NCBI GenBank assembly: GCA_964655995.1
Contig: CAZZPK010000001.1
Location: 1-64,000 of the forward strand
Direction: 5' to 3'
Length of the DNA: 64,000 nucleotides
From: JACPIA01 sp964655995
Lineage (GTDB): Bacteria; Patescibacteriota; Minisyncoccia; Phycocordibacterales; XYD1-FULL-46-19
Shown: positions 48,773-58,886 of the stretch, in pieces
How positions within the stretch are numbered: position 1 is the first letter of the stretch
Layout of the letters: each line of letters starts with the position of its first letter
Notes under the pieces: generated by a model
Database searches by the model: none
Told to the model about the DNA's origin: nothing
The model's input: the letters and a program-made list of their open reading frames with translations, nothing else
Translations under genes and position numbers: made by a program

Positions 48773-50197
48773 ATGAGTTTGTCATTGAGAGTAAATTTAT
48801 TATTCGTCGGATTAATTTTTTTATTAATCGGCAGTTTAACTTTTTTTAAGTTGTCTGAGAGTCCGCGGACTTGGATGGACGAGGGCATTTTGCTCCAAGT
48901 GGCTAAAAATACGGCTGAGCAGGGGAGATTTATGATTCAAGCCGGCCCTGGCGAATTGGTTTCGGCGGGCTTTGTTTCAACGGGTTGTTCAGTATTGTGT
49001 CCGATTGCCGCTGTTTTTAAGATTTTCGGAGTATCGTTAATTACTGCCCGACTGGCAATGGCCGGGTTTATTTTAGCTTTGTTTGCTGTGACTTATTTGC
49101 TTTGGCGCGATTTTATCAAGCCACGGTATGTATTGTTAGCTTTATTGCTATTGGCTACTTTTGCGCCGATTTACGGACACGGGCGCAATGTTTTAGGAGA
49201 AATCCCAGGTCTATTTTATTTGGCCAGTGCTGCCTACTTTTTGTATTTAATCGATTCTGACCGTAGAAGATTTAAATATTATTTTATCTGGTTTTGTTTA
49301 GTTTCCGGGTTGGCTATTATTACCAAACCAATTTTTCTTTTGTTGTTGCCCGGGCTGGTTTTGGTGCTCGGTTTGTTATTTAGGCGCGGAGAGTTGACGC
49401 TTAAATTAAGTGCGACGGGATTGGTGGTTTTTATTTTGCCGATACTGTTATGGTACTGGACCCAGTTTTCCGGCGACTCGTTATCATCGGTGTTCAATTT
49501 ATACGCCAATCCTCATCTGGTTGATACCAAGACGGCTATTTGGACCAATTTGAAATCATTTTTAACGGCGGGGCAGCCATTTTATATGCTGATACTTTGG
49601 CTTACCTGGTCTGGAGCGCTATTGATACGTTGGCGTCGCCGACAAAAATTATCTTTAGCCGAAGGCTGGCTCTGGATTTTTACCAGTTTGGTTTTGCTGG
49701 CTTACCTGCGAATGCCCGGTTATTACCGCTATTTTTTCCTAGGCCAGTTCTGGGCTTTGGTTTATTTTGTCCCCTCTGTTGAGACATTGATCGGTGGTAC
49801 CAAATTTAAAGTTGGTGTCGTTGTTTTGCTGGTCATGCTGATTGTTTTTCAGTCGTATCAGACTGTCACTAAATCTTGGTTGGTTGGTTATTTAAATTCT
49901 ACCACCACCTCTGATTTAGAATACTTAATTCCGATTTTGACCACTGGCCGTTCGGTATTGTTGTATCAAACGCCGGAATTGGCCACCTTTTTGCCGCACA
50001 ATAATTATTGGCAGTATTTAAAAGTGACACCGTCGGTGGTAATTGGTGCCGATAATCTTAGGCTGATCGACGATAGGCTGCCTGACTTGATCTTTACCCC
50101 CAACGATAGCTTAAATGATGATCTGAAATTGTCGGAAAATTACAAATTGATTAAAACCATTGACCGCTTTGTGGTTTGGGGTAAGTTGGATCAATAG
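48773..50197 (+). CDS. ArnT/PMT-like GT-C glycosyltransferase
   Basis: 474 aa. About ten TM helices. Loop 1 carries WMDEGILLQVAKNTAEQGRF (catalytic-type Asp-Glu) and ends at TM2 as in ArnT-like enzymes; GRNVLGEIPGLFYLASAAYFLYL is the second family pattern. A short C-terminal soluble domain. Uses lipid-phosphate sugars on the outer membrane face. TAA-TT-ATG junction to the gene before it, another GT-C candidate. Confidence 0.85.
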   Translation: MSLSLRVNLLFVGLIFLLIGSLTFFKLSESPRTWMDEGILLQVAKNTAEQGRFMIQAGPGELVSAGFVSTGCSVLCPIAAVFKIFGVSLITARLAMAGFILALFAVTYLLWRDFIKPRYVLLALLLLATFAPIYGHGRNVLGEIPGLFYLASAAYFLYLIDSDRRRFKYYFIWFCLVSGLAIITKPIFLLLLPGLVLVLGLLFRRGELTLKLSATGLVVFILPILLWYWTQFSGDSLSSVFNLYANPHLVDTKTAIWTNLKSFLTAGQPFYMLILWLTWSGALLIRWRRRQKLSLAEGWLWIFTSLVLLAYLRMPGYYRYFFLGQFWALVYFVPSVETLIGGTKFKVGVVVLLVMLIVFQSYQTVTKSWLVGYLNSTTTSDLEYLIPILTTGRSVLLYQTPELATFLPHNNYWQYLKVTPSVVIGADNLRLIDDRLPDLIFTPNDSLNDDLKLSENYKLIKTIDRFVVWGKLDQ

Positions 50198-50211
50198 TTG
50201 CCAAAAGATCG

Positions 50212-50217
50212 TAAAAT
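50212..50217 (+). promoter_or_regulatory. Possible internal -10 box
   Basis: TAAAAT 15 nt before ATG 50233, in one of the few non-overlapping gaps of the cluster. Confidence 0.3.
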
Positions 50218-50232
50218 CAGTAGACTGTTGTG

Positions 50233-51183
50233 ATGAAGTTGTCTATCGTTTTGCCGGTTTATAATGAGTCGCCCAATGTCCCCCTAATCGCCCAGAAACT
50301 GCGATCGGTAGCCGATCAAGAACTGGCCTCGTTTGAAACGGAAATCATTTTCATTAATGACGGTTCAAAAGATGATAGTTGGGAGAAATTAAAATCAGAG
50401 GGGGCGACCGACCGGCGCTTAAAGTTAATTAATTTTAGAAAGAATTTTGGCCAAACGGCCGCTTTGGCGGCGGGGATTAAGGCCGCCAGCGGTGAAGTTA
50501 TTGTTACTTTAGACAGCGATTTGGAGAATAATCCAGCTGACATTCCGCGGCTTATTAATAAACTTGATGAGGGTTATGACGTGGTTTCTGGTTGGCGCCG
50601 CGCGCGCTGGCAAAAAGAATTTGTGACTCGCCGATTGCCGTCGATGGTGGCTAATTACTTGATCTCTACTATTACCGGAGTAAAGCTCCATGACTATGGC
50701 TGTACTTTAAAGGCGTATCGTCGAGAAGTAATTGTGGATATGCCGCTGTATGGAGAGATGCATCGTTTTATCCCGGCCTACGCTTCTTGGTTTGGAGCCA
50801 GAGTCAGTGAGCTCGAGGTGTCTTATCAACCGCGCCAGTTTGGCAAAAGCAATTACGGTCTCTCGCGGGTTATCAGAGTTTTGCTAGATTTGCTGGTCTT
50901 CTCCTTTTTGTCTAAGTACTTGAGTCGACCGATTCATTTTTTCGGGGGGTTTGGCTTTTTGTCTCTGATCCTTGGTTTAATCGCGGGATTGATGGCCTTG
51001 GCATTAAAATTATTTGATCTGCGCGATTTTGTGGAAACACCTTTGCCGGTTTTCTCTGGAGTGTTGGTGATTGTGGGTGTCCAGTTGGTAATCATGGGTA
51101 TTTTGGCCGAGATGATAATGCGCACTTATTATGAGTCGCAGGGGCGCACGACTTATTTGGTTAAAGAAAAAATAAATTTTTAA
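50233..51183 (+). CDS. GT2 polyprenyl-phosphate glycosyltransferase (GtrB/ArnC-like)
   Basis: 316 aa from ATG 50233. GT-A domain: LSIVLPVYNESPNVPLIAQKL, EIIFINDGSKDDSW, FRKNFGQTAALAAGIKAASGEVIVTLDSDLENNP (DSDLEN metal site), HDYGCTLKAYRREV, then two C-terminal TM helices (about 230-260 and 275-300). Typical of GtrB/DesK-type enzymes that attach a sugar to undecaprenyl phosphate, providing donors for GT-C enzymes such as those just upstream. It could compensate for the broken GT2 at 45616. Confidence 0.92.
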   Translation: MKLSIVLPVYNESPNVPLIAQKLRSVADQELASFETEIIFINDGSKDDSWEKLKSEGATDRRLKLINFRKNFGQTAALAAGIKAASGEVIVTLDSDLENNPADIPRLINKLDEGYDVVSGWRRARWQKEFVTRRLPSMVANYLISTITGVKLHDYGCTLKAYRREVIVDMPLYGEMHRFIPAYASWFGARVSELEVSYQPRQFGKSNYGLSRVIRVLLDLLVFSFLSKYLSRPIHFFGGFGFLSLILGLIAGLMALALKLFDLRDFVETPLPVFSGVLVIVGVQLVIMGILAEMIMRTYYESQGRTTYLVKEKINF

Positions 51184-51186
51184 TTC

Positions 51187-53064
51187 ATGTGCGGAATTAC
51201 CGGATTTTTGGGCCAAGGGTCGTCGGATATTTTGGAGGCGATGACCAAGGCTTTAGAGCGGCGCGGTCCTGACGATCAGGGCTTGCTGTTTAAGGACCGT
51301 TTGGGGTTAGGGCATCGCCGTTTGAGCGTCATTGATCCGTCACCGGCCGGTCGTCAACCAATGAGCGCCTCCACCGGTGAAGTTGTCGTGGTGTTTAATG
51401 GCGAGATTTATAATTTTGTGCCCCTCAAGGCCGATTTGATTAAACGAGGTTATCAGTTTAACAATCAAACCGACACCGAGGTTATTTTAAACGGTTACTT
51501 GGCTTTCGGGACGGATATTTTTCCCAAATTGGAAGGGATGTTTGCTTTAGCGTTGTATGATTATCGGTCGCACGAGCTAGTATTGGTGCGTGATCGTCTG
51601 GGTAAAAAACCTTTGTATTGGTCTGTTATTGGGGAAACGCTCTTGTTTGGATCAGAATTGAAGTCGTTAATCAAACATCCGTTGTTTAATCGGTCCCTTA
51701 ACATTGATGCCTTGACCTCTTATCTGCTTTTTGACTATGTCCCCGGGTCTGACAGTATTTGGCAGGGGGTTTATAAACTTAATCCCGGACATTATTTAAA
51801 ATATAAATTTGGCCAGCAACCCGAAATTAAGCCTTTTTGGTCTCCTGATTTAAAAACCGAAAATATTACTTTACCTGAAGCTTTGGCTCAATTGGAAAGT
51901 AAGTTGGAGCAAAGTGTCACCAATCGGTTGGTTGCCGATGTTCCCCTCGGCCTTTTTTTAAGTGGCGGTTTAGACAGCTCAACAATTGCTTACTACGCCT
52001 CTAAGGTCAGCGGTCGCCCTCTCCAAGCTTTCTCAATCGCTTTTACCGATCAGTCCTTTGATGAGAGCGATTATGCCAAAAAGTTGGCACGCCAACTGGG
52101 TTTAAAACATCATATTTTTCCTTTAACTGGTGATGGGTGTTTAAATCTGATCCCCCAGGTGGCCTCATTTTTAGATGAGCCTTTGGCCGATTCCTCAATT
52201 TTACCAACTTATTTTTTGTCATTAGAGACTAAAAAACACATCACGGTGGCTTTAAGTGGCGATGGCGGCGACGAATTGTTTGCCGGTTACCCAACTTTTA
52301 AGGTCGAACAATTAGCCTGTTTGTTGGCGTTATTGCCGGGCGAGTTTCGGTCAATTCTTTACCGGGCCGCTTTACATTGGCCGGCCAATTTTGATTATTT
52401 TAGTTTTGATTTTAAGCTTAAAAAATTTTTAGGTGGCCTTGTCGGTAGTAATAATCCCTGGGAGCGTCACAGCCGATGGCTCGGCAGTTTTACCCCGGAC
52501 AATATCAGTCAGTTATTGACCACCGACCAAACCGATAAAATTAATTGGTCTAAGATCACTTCTCAGTTGGCCGGTAAATATCCCATGGGTGCTCCGATTG
52601 ATCAACTAAACAAACTGCTTGTTTTTTATCAGAAAACTTATTTAACCGACCAAGTATTGGTCAAGGTCGACAGAGCTTCAATGGCGGCCGGACTCGAAGT
52701 GCGTTCGCCGCTTCTCGATTATCGATTAGTCGAGTGGGCCAACAATTTGCCGGCTAATCTTAAATTAAAAAATGGCAATGGCAAATTTTTACTTAAAAAA
52801 TTAATGCGAGGTAAAATTCCCGATGAGCTCATTGATCGGCCTAAGCAAGGTTTTGCCGTACCGATGGCGCGCTGGCTTAATCATGAGCTTAAGGATTTGG
52901 TTGTTGAAAAGTTGTCCGCTGGTTATCTGAAACAGCAGGGGATTTTTAAGCCGGAATTTGTCCTGCGTCTATTGACCGAGCACCAAACCGGTCGTCGCAA
53001 TAATGCTAAATTAATTTGGAATCTGCTCGCTTTCCAGCTATGGTATGATCAGTGGGCAAATTAA
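51187..53064 (+). CDS. asnB: Asparagine synthetase (glutamine-hydrolysing) type
   Basis: 625 aa. N-terminal glutaminase domain with nucleophile Cys2 (MCGITGF), RRGPDDQG, FNGEIYNF and TDTEV; C-terminal synthetase domain with PP-loop SGGLDSS at 259-265, then ALSGDGGDELFAGYPTF and KVDRASMAAGLEVRSPLLDYRLVEWA. It makes Asn from Asp, Gln and ATP. Members inside polysaccharide clusters often amidate sugar carboxylates, so a glycan-modifying role is equally possible. Confidence 0.92.
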   Translation: MCGITGFLGQGSSDILEAMTKALERRGPDDQGLLFKDRLGLGHRRLSVIDPSPAGRQPMSASTGEVVVVFNGEIYNFVPLKADLIKRGYQFNNQTDTEVILNGYLAFGTDIFPKLEGMFALALYDYRSHELVLVRDRLGKKPLYWSVIGETLLFGSELKSLIKHPLFNRSLNIDALTSYLLFDYVPGSDSIWQGVYKLNPGHYLKYKFGQQPEIKPFWSPDLKTENITLPEALAQLESKLEQSVTNRLVADVPLGLFLSGGLDSSTIAYYASKVSGRPLQAFSIAFTDQSFDESDYAKKLARQLGLKHHIFPLTGDGCLNLIPQVASFLDEPLADSSILPTYFLSLETKKHITVALSGDGGDELFAGYPTFKVEQLACLLALLPGEFRSILYRAALHWPANFDYFSFDFKLKKFLGGLVGSNNPWERHSRWLGSFTPDNISQLLTTDQTDKINWSKITSQLAGKYPMGAPIDQLNKLLVFYQKTYLTDQVLVKVDRASMAAGLEVRSPLLDYRLVEWANNLPANLKLKNGNGKFLLKKLMRGKIPDELIDRPKQGFAVPMARWLNHELKDLVVEKLSAGYLKQQGIFKPEFVLRLLTEHQTGRRNNAKLIWNLLAFQLWYDQWAN

Positions 53065-53069
53065 ATATT

Positions 53070-53810
53070 ATGGAGATTGGTCAATATCGAGTCATCTATA
53101 ATTCAGAAGAAAATCATTGGTGGTATCGCGGCCGAAGATTTTTGTTAAGATACCTATTAAATCAATGTGATTTTGACCAAAATTCTTTGATTTTGGATTA
53201 TGGCTGTGGGACTGGTTTTTTAATTAAAGATCTAAATAACAGAGGCTTAAAAGTTTTAGGAATGGACTCCAGCCCGGAGTCAGTTAAGTTGTGCCAGCAG
53301 CGTGGTCTCAGTAATGTTTTTCATGGCTCGGTTGACTCATGGCCGCAACAATTATCTGGCCACAAATTTGACGCAATTTTGTTGTTAGATGTGTTAGAGC
53401 ATGTTAAAGACGATAGTCAGGCCTTATTGATATTAAAAAATAAACTTAACCCTGAGGGAAAAATTATTGTTTTTGTGCCAGCATTCAGTTTTTTATGGAG
53501 TGTTAATGATGATTTTTCTCACCATTTTCGCCGTTACACTAAAAGAGAGTTAGTTAAAAAAATGTCAAATATAGGATTTAAGGTTAAATGGGCGTCTTAT
53601 TTTAATTTTTTACTTTTCATACCGATTTTATTGATTAGATTACTAAATAGAATTACTCCTCTCTATAAACAAGAGAATAATTTAACCAACAATAATATAA
53701 TCAACACAATATTTTCTAAACTTTTTCATTTAGAGCTATTCCTAATCCGATTTTTTAGTTATCCTTTCGGCGTCTCTATTGCTATTGTAGTTGAAAAAAA
53801 TGATCAATAA
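53070..53810 (+). CDS. SAM-dependent methyltransferase
   Basis: 246 aa from ATG 53070 (AT-only upstream like its neighbours; a GTG at 53052 overlaps asnB by 13 nt). ENHWWYRGRRFLL, motif I ILDYGCGTGFLIKDLNNRGLKVLGMDSS, ILLLDVLEHVKDD and FSHHFRRYTKREL are the pattern of class I enzymes found in glycan clusters. A C-terminal hydrophobic part (FNFLLFIPILLIRLL) may bind the membrane. Very AT-rich, unlike asnB before it. Confidence 0.85.
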   Translation: MEIGQYRVIYNSEENHWWYRGRRFLLRYLLNQCDFDQNSLILDYGCGTGFLIKDLNNRGLKVLGMDSSPESVKLCQQRGLSNVFHGSVDSWPQQLSGHKFDAILLLDVLEHVKDDSQALLILKNKLNPEGKIIVFVPAFSFLWSVNDDFSHHFRRYTKRELVKKMSNIGFKVKWASYFNFLLFIPILLIRLLNRITPLYKQENNLTNNNIINTIFSKLFHLELFLIRFFSYPFGVSIAIVVEKNDQ

Positions 53811-56205
53811 ATTTATACACCTTCTGTTTTTTGCATTACCAGTATTAGTTTTGCTGGCTATCTTTTATCCCGTAGTTTTTAGCGACAGCCTTTTTGGTAA
53901 TGGCGATACCTTGTTTGGTTTTTACCCATACCATCAATATTTTACGGCGGGTGGGCCGTTAGTGGCTCAAGGGTTGTTATCTGGGTTTCCGGTTTACGTC
54001 TCTAACGTGGGAGTATGGTTTTCTTGGCCGTATCATCTGGCCCTCAATTTATTTGACGCCTTCGATGCGTACCGCTACTTAACCGTTTTTTATTTAATAT
54101 TGGCTTATGGGACAACTTACGGTTTGGCGCGAGTGCTTAAATTTAATCACTGGTTAGCTGTTTTTGCTTCGTCGGTTTTTCTTTTTTCCGGTCAGTTGAT
54201 GGTTTGGGCGCCCACCTTAACTAATGCCAGTTATTACTATTTGCTACCACTGGCGCCTGTGGTTTACGAGCTGTTTCGGTATTGGGAGAAATGGTGGCGT
54301 TGGATATTGCCGCTTATTTTAGGAGGGTTATTGGGCGTTGGCTGGCAGACCGGACATATCCAATATTTAATTTTTATTCACATTTTTGTCGCGGCTTATT
54401 TAATTTACAAAGAGTGGCTTGGGATTATTATCTTTAATAAAAAAACACTGATCACCACGATCGTTTATTTAGGATTGGTTTACCTCTCATCTTTTGCGGT
54501 TGGCTTTAAGGTAATTGTCTCCACTTTGCTTTGGAGTAAGGAGTCGGCTCGGGTTGCTGGAGTGGCACTCAGTGAGTGGTTAGGAGGTTCTTATAATTTT
54601 TTTGATTTAATTCATTTGGCAGTACCATTTTGGAAGCATCCTTTTATCCCACTTGGCTCGCCGGGGTGGTATCTCGGACTTTTGCCACTGGTTTTGATTG
54701 TCTTATTTGCTATTAATTGGCGTTACTGGTCTGACGGGTCCAGCCGATTTTTCTTCGGGGTGTGGTTTTTTTGTTTAATTGCCAGCCTGGCCTACTCGCC
54801 ATTGGCCGTTTTTCTCCATTATTTACCATTCATTGATTCTTTAAGAGAGGCTTCGCGCTTGATGTTTATCGGTAATTTGGGCGGAGCATTGGTGGCTACC
54901 CAGGCCTTAGGCAAGTTAATTGCCAGTCCAAATAGTTTCCGCCGCCCTGTTTCTAGGCGGGTCGTTTATTGGTTAATTGGACTGGTATTATTTATCAGCC
55001 TAATCACTACTGTTGTCTACCGGTTCTTTTTAGGGCCGACAACCGATTTGGTTAAAAATTTTTTTAATCTGGCTTTTCCGGGTGGTTACGGCTCCTTGCC
55101 TCCAGACCATTATTTGAGAGTGTTAACTAATGCCTGGGAGCAATTACTGCTCCAAAGTTCTTGGTTTAGTCTGGGTACTGTTTCGGCTATTGTCTCCCTG
55201 GTTTTGATTGCCTGGTGGTTTAACCGGCTGTACCGATATCGTCAAGAGACATTGGTCAAACTGGCTATACTTATTACTTTAATTGGATTTTTAGGGGCCT
55301 ATGGTGGCAATTATCAATTTGTCTCCAGAGGAGTTATCGAGTCTGTGCCCGCCACGGCTCGTTTTATTAAGCAATCAACGGCGATGGAGTCCCAAGGTCC
55401 TTTCAGAGTATTTAGTTTGTGGCCCGGTTTTACACTGTATGACTTAAAAGAACGGGGATGCAAATTAGATAACGAGGGTGAGAAATCATATCAAGTGGCC
55501 AAAGAGTTATTGCTGCCAAATAGTCATATGTTGTATGGCATCGAGATGATTGATGGGTACGATAATTTTATGCCGAAAGAGATTAGTGAGTTTAACGCCT
55601 ATATTGGGTCGGAACAGTCGGTGACAGGGTCGATGCTATCGGTCGCCAATTTGTCTCATCAAGAAAAGATCGCTGTTATTGCCTCGCGCGCCAATTTGCT
55701 TAAAGCCTTAAATATCCGCTATATTTTGTCTTATTATCCTTTAACTAAACCTTTTGTCAGAGTTAAAGACTTTAAGCTGGCAATATGCGACCAAACAGTC
55801 AGTTTGTATGAAAATCCCGGTTACTGGCCACGTTATTTTTGGATTGATCGGGTTAGGGTTGTTTCGGACGATGAATTTGCCAATTTCGATTTTATGGTTC
55901 GACATCTAAATCAGTCAGATCGTCCGACAGTAATTATCCCAGGGAATAAAAGTAACGATTATCCGGCTCCACCTCAAACTGAGGCCTTAATACCGGAGAT
56001 TAAATCAAAAGAAATGGTTTTTGATCTCTCGGGCTTGGGTGACGGTTATATCTACATCGGCAATTCGCATGCTAATCGCTGGCGAGCTGATATTGACGGC
56101 CGACCGACCGAGGTTTACCCTGCTAATTATGCTTATTTGGCGGTACCGGTAAGTGCCGGGGACAAAATATTGACTTTAAAAACCGATTATCTGTTTGCTT
56201 GGTAA
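53800..56205 (+). CDS. YfhO-family membrane protein
   Basis: 801 aa from ATG 53800 (overlaps the previous stop by 11 nt). Twelve or more TM helices with loop 1 FGNGDTLFGFYPYHQYF (the acidic residue after TM1), HWLAVFASSVFLFSGQLMVWAPTLTNASYYYLLPLAPVVYE and a large C-terminal soluble domain with YWPRYFWIDRVRVV and ANRWRADIDGRPTEVYPANYAYLAVPV near the end, the YfhO signature. YfhO proteins are linked to glycosylation of wall polymers such as lipoteichoic acid; probably a GT-C enzyme. Confidence 0.88.
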   Translation: MINKFIHLLFFALPVLVLLAIFYPVVFSDSLFGNGDTLFGFYPYHQYFTAGGPLVAQGLLSGFPVYVSNVGVWFSWPYHLALNLFDAFDAYRYLTVFYLILAYGTTYGLARVLKFNHWLAVFASSVFLFSGQLMVWAPTLTNASYYYLLPLAPVVYELFRYWEKWWRWILPLILGGLLGVGWQTGHIQYLIFIHIFVAAYLIYKEWLGIIIFNKKTLITTIVYLGLVYLSSFAVGFKVIVSTLLWSKESARVAGVALSEWLGGSYNFFDLIHLAVPFWKHPFIPLGSPGWYLGLLPLVLIVLFAINWRYWSDGSSRFFFGVWFFCLIASLAYSPLAVFLHYLPFIDSLREASRLMFIGNLGGALVATQALGKLIASPNSFRRPVSRRVVYWLIGLVLFISLITTVVYRFFLGPTTDLVKNFFNLAFPGGYGSLPPDHYLRVLTNAWEQLLLQSSWFSLGTVSAIVSLVLIAWWFNRLYRYRQETLVKLAILITLIGFLGAYGGNYQFVSRGVIESVPATARFIKQSTAMESQGPFRVFSLWPGFTLYDLKERGCKLDNEGEKSYQVAKELLLPNSHMLYGIEMIDGYDNFMPKEISEFNAYIGSEQSVTGSMLSVANLSHQEKIAVIASRANLLKALNIRYILSYYPLTKPFVRVKDFKLAICDQTVSLYENPGYWPRYFWIDRVRVVSDDEFANFDFMVRHLNQSDRPTVIIPGNKSNDYPAPPQTEALIPEIKSKEMVFDLSGLGDGYIYIGNSHANRWRADIDGRPTEVYPANYAYLAVPVSAGDKILTLKTDYLFAW

Positions 56206-56208
56206 ATT

Positions 56209-57774
56209 ATGACATCCATTAATTTTTTCAATCGTAAGCATTTTTGGGGGCTCGTTCTGGCCTTGGTGGTCGGGTTTATTACCATCGGCCCTCAGCTGAT
56301 TTTTATTTGGCAAAGTGGTGGCCAATACCAGGGCATTTATATGCTCCAGAGCGATGCCGAGCCTCATTATTTGGCTCGGATGAGGGAGGCGGTGGACGGC
56401 AACGGTATCGGCAACCCCTTTTTTACTGGTTTTAAAACTGATATCCCGGTGGCAACACCAGCGGTTATTGAGCAGGTGGCTGCCTGGCCCAGCTTAATTT
56501 TCGGTGTGTCGGTGCCGCTACTTAATTTGGCGTATAAATTTATTTGGCCGGCTTTAATGTTTTTGCTGGTTTATTTTTTAAGCTACCGTCTAACCAGTTC
56601 TATTGTGTGGTCATTGGCCGGCGGCGCTTTGGTTACGCTCGGTTATCCGTTGCTCGATTTCGGCAATTTGCTCAATTTGATTAAGGGCGAGCCTGTTTTT
56701 ACGCAGTTTTTAATGTATGCCCGGCCGATTAATCCGCAAATCAGCGGACTCTTTTTCTTTGGTTTTTTGCATGTTTTGCTTAGTTATTGGCGTCAAGGCT
56801 TTAATTGGCGCCTCCTTTGTTTGTTGGCTGTAATTTTACTCCTGTCTTTTTATGTTTATTTTTATCTTTTTACCTATTTATTAGCTATCCTGGTGATTAA
56901 TGCGATCGTCTTTGGTTTTGTTAAACGCCGGCGTGATGCTTTGGGTTTGGCTGCGGTGTTGATCTTCGGGGTAATCGGCGGACTGCCGGTTATTTACGAG
57001 TTGTTTAAAGTGATCACACATCCCGATTACTATTTATTGGCCGAGACATTTGATGTACAGGCCGGTCGGAGGATGGTAGTGAGTACTGTTTTTGTAGCGA
57101 CAGGGCTATTATTCGCCTTTGTTTGTTGGCGATTTAAAAAGAATCAAGGTCAATTGCCACCAGAGGCCTTATTTATTGCCGTGTTGCTTACCACTAGTCT
57201 GGCGGTAGTTAATCAGCAATTAATTACCGGTATCGTCCTGCAGGAGGGGCATTATCATTGGTATTTTAATCGGCCGGTATTTAGCTTGGTTGTTGTTTGG
57301 GCGGGGACTTTGTTTTTCCTAAAGTCGCGTTTGTGGGTGGTGGCAATCGGCGTGGGTGTTATTGTTTTATCGATCTATGCCGGTGTTTTTGTTCAATATT
57401 CTTCATATCTGGCCCGTTTTGATGAGACGATTAAGCTTCAAAATTACGGACCGGTGTTAAATTGGATTTCGGATCATACCCCAGCAGAAAAAACCTTTTT
57501 AGCCAATCAGGCTTTGTCTGAGTTGATCCCGGTTTATACCGGTGGCAATGTGGTCTGGGAGGATCACGCCTCTTATTATCTGGTTCCTAAACAACGCCGT
57601 GATTTTACGGTGGATAATATTTTAACTGGCGGGGTGGACATAAATGCTTACCCGGTTGATTATGTGATCTGGGACCGACAAACTGATTCCTGGTGGCCGG
57701 TGACTAAGAAATTTAACCTAAAACCGGTTGCTGATATCAGTCACATTTCAATTTATGAAGTTTTATCTCAATAA
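56209..57774 (+). CDS. Polytopic membrane protein, probable GT-C-type
   Basis: 521 aa, about twelve TM helices. The first loop MLQSDAEPHYLARMREAVDGNGIGNPFFTGFK carries Asp/Glu-His residues in the place where GT-C enzymes hold their catalytic acid. The C-terminal soluble part has LNWISDHTPAEKTFLANQALSELIPVYTG. Not a named family that I can recall. Context argues for sugar transfer on the outer membrane face. TAA-ATT-ATG junction to the YfhO gene. Confidence 0.7.
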   Translation: MTSINFFNRKHFWGLVLALVVGFITIGPQLIFIWQSGGQYQGIYMLQSDAEPHYLARMREAVDGNGIGNPFFTGFKTDIPVATPAVIEQVAAWPSLIFGVSVPLLNLAYKFIWPALMFLLVYFLSYRLTSSIVWSLAGGALVTLGYPLLDFGNLLNLIKGEPVFTQFLMYARPINPQISGLFFFGFLHVLLSYWRQGFNWRLLCLLAVILLLSFYVYFYLFTYLLAILVINAIVFGFVKRRRDALGLAAVLIFGVIGGLPVIYELFKVITHPDYYLLAETFDVQAGRRMVVSTVFVATGLLFAFVCWRFKKNQGQLPPEALFIAVLLTTSLAVVNQQLITGIVLQEGHYHWYFNRPVFSLVVVWAGTLFFLKSRLWVVAIGVGVIVLSIYAGVFVQYSSYLARFDETIKLQNYGPVLNWISDHTPAEKTFLANQALSELIPVYTGGNVVWEDHASYYLVPKQRRDFTVDNILTGGVDINAYPVDYVIWDRQTDSWWPVTKKFNLKPVADISHISIYEVLSQ

Positions 57775-58879
57775 TTTTATTTTGATTGGACGTTGTTTGG
57801 TCAGATTTTTATGGCGTGGCCGGGCTCACCAGTTACCTAATCAGATCAGCCGGGTGCTGGTTATTCAGCCGGCCAAGTTGGGTGATATGGTCTGCACCAC
57901 ACCGCTTTTTGCGGCAATCAAAAGACATCGTCCTGACTGGTTTTTAGGAGTAATGGGCAATCAGGTTAATCGGTCTTTATTGGCGGGGCATCCGGCTGTG
58001 GATCATTATTTGGTCTACGGTGAAGATATTGTGTCCACCCTTGCTATGTTAAAAGATTTTAAGCCCGAGGTGGTAATTTTGGTTATGCCCCATTTTAATT
58101 TTCTGGCAGCAGCTTACTTGTCGTCGGCGCCGCTAATTATCGCCCCGTGGGTAGTGGGCGGTTTTAGTCCCTATCAAACCAAAAGTTACCGCTTGCTGAC
58201 TCGCTTGGTAAGAGTCGCCAATCATCAGATGAATAATTATGCTCCTGGTGAGTATTTAAAATTGTTAGAGCCGCTTAATATTATTGAGACCGATACTGTC
58301 AAAGCCCTCACTTTTTCTCAGGCAGCTAAAACCAAGGCGGATATTATTTTAAACGATTATCATTTGGGACAATCGGATTTAATTGTGGGCATCGCTCCTG
58401 GGGCTGGTAATAAAATTAAGCTTTGGCCCGCCGAACGCTTTGCCCAAGTGGCGGATTATTTAATCTCCAAATATAAAGCCAAGATTTTAATTATCGGCAG
58501 CCCGTCGGATTATAGGGAAATAAAAACCATGTCTGATTTGGTCAAAGCCCATCATAGTAATTGGCATTTGCTGAATAATTTATCGATCGAGGAGTTAAAA
58601 GCCTTAATTGCCAGACTGAATTTGTTTATTAGTGTAGATACCGGTCCGATTTACATTGCCGAGGCTTTTGGAGTACCAACTATCGATATTGTTGGCCCAA
58701 TGTCAGAGGTCGAGCAGCCTCCGCACGGTCCCAAACATGTGGTGGTTATGGTTGAGCGGGCAGAGCCGATGCTCCATATCATGAATGCTCGTGTTTATGA
58801 TAAAGTGGAAGCCAGGCGCCAAGCGGAGTCGATTAGTGTCGAGATGGTCTGCCAAGCGGTTGATCGCCTGCTATCTTAA
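57755..58879 (+). CDS. Glycosyltransferase family 9 (heptosyltransferase-like)
   Basis: 374 aa from ATG 57755, overlapping the previous gene by 20 nt. GT9 pattern: VLVIQPAKLGDMVCTTPLFAAIKRHRPDWFLGVM, then GIAPGAGNKIKLWPAERFAQVADYLI, ILIIGSPSDYRE and LFISVDTGPIYIAEAFGVPTIDIVGP. GT-B inverting enzyme transferring heptose or a related sugar. Confidence 0.92.
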   Translation: MKFYLNNFILIGRCLVRFLWRGRAHQLPNQISRVLVIQPAKLGDMVCTTPLFAAIKRHRPDWFLGVMGNQVNRSLLAGHPAVDHYLVYGEDIVSTLAMLKDFKPEVVILVMPHFNFLAAAYLSSAPLIIAPWVVGGFSPYQTKSYRLLTRLVRVANHQMNNYAPGEYLKLLEPLNIIETDTVKALTFSQAAKTKADIILNDYHLGQSDLIVGIAPGAGNKIKLWPAERFAQVADYLISKYKAKILIIGSPSDYREIKTMSDLVKAHHSNWHLLNNLSIEELKALIARLNLFISVDTGPIYIAEAFGVPTIDIVGPMSEVEQPPHGPKHVVVMVERAEPMLHIMNARVYDKVEARRQAESISVEMVCQAVDRLLS

Positions 58880-58886
58880 TGTGATT

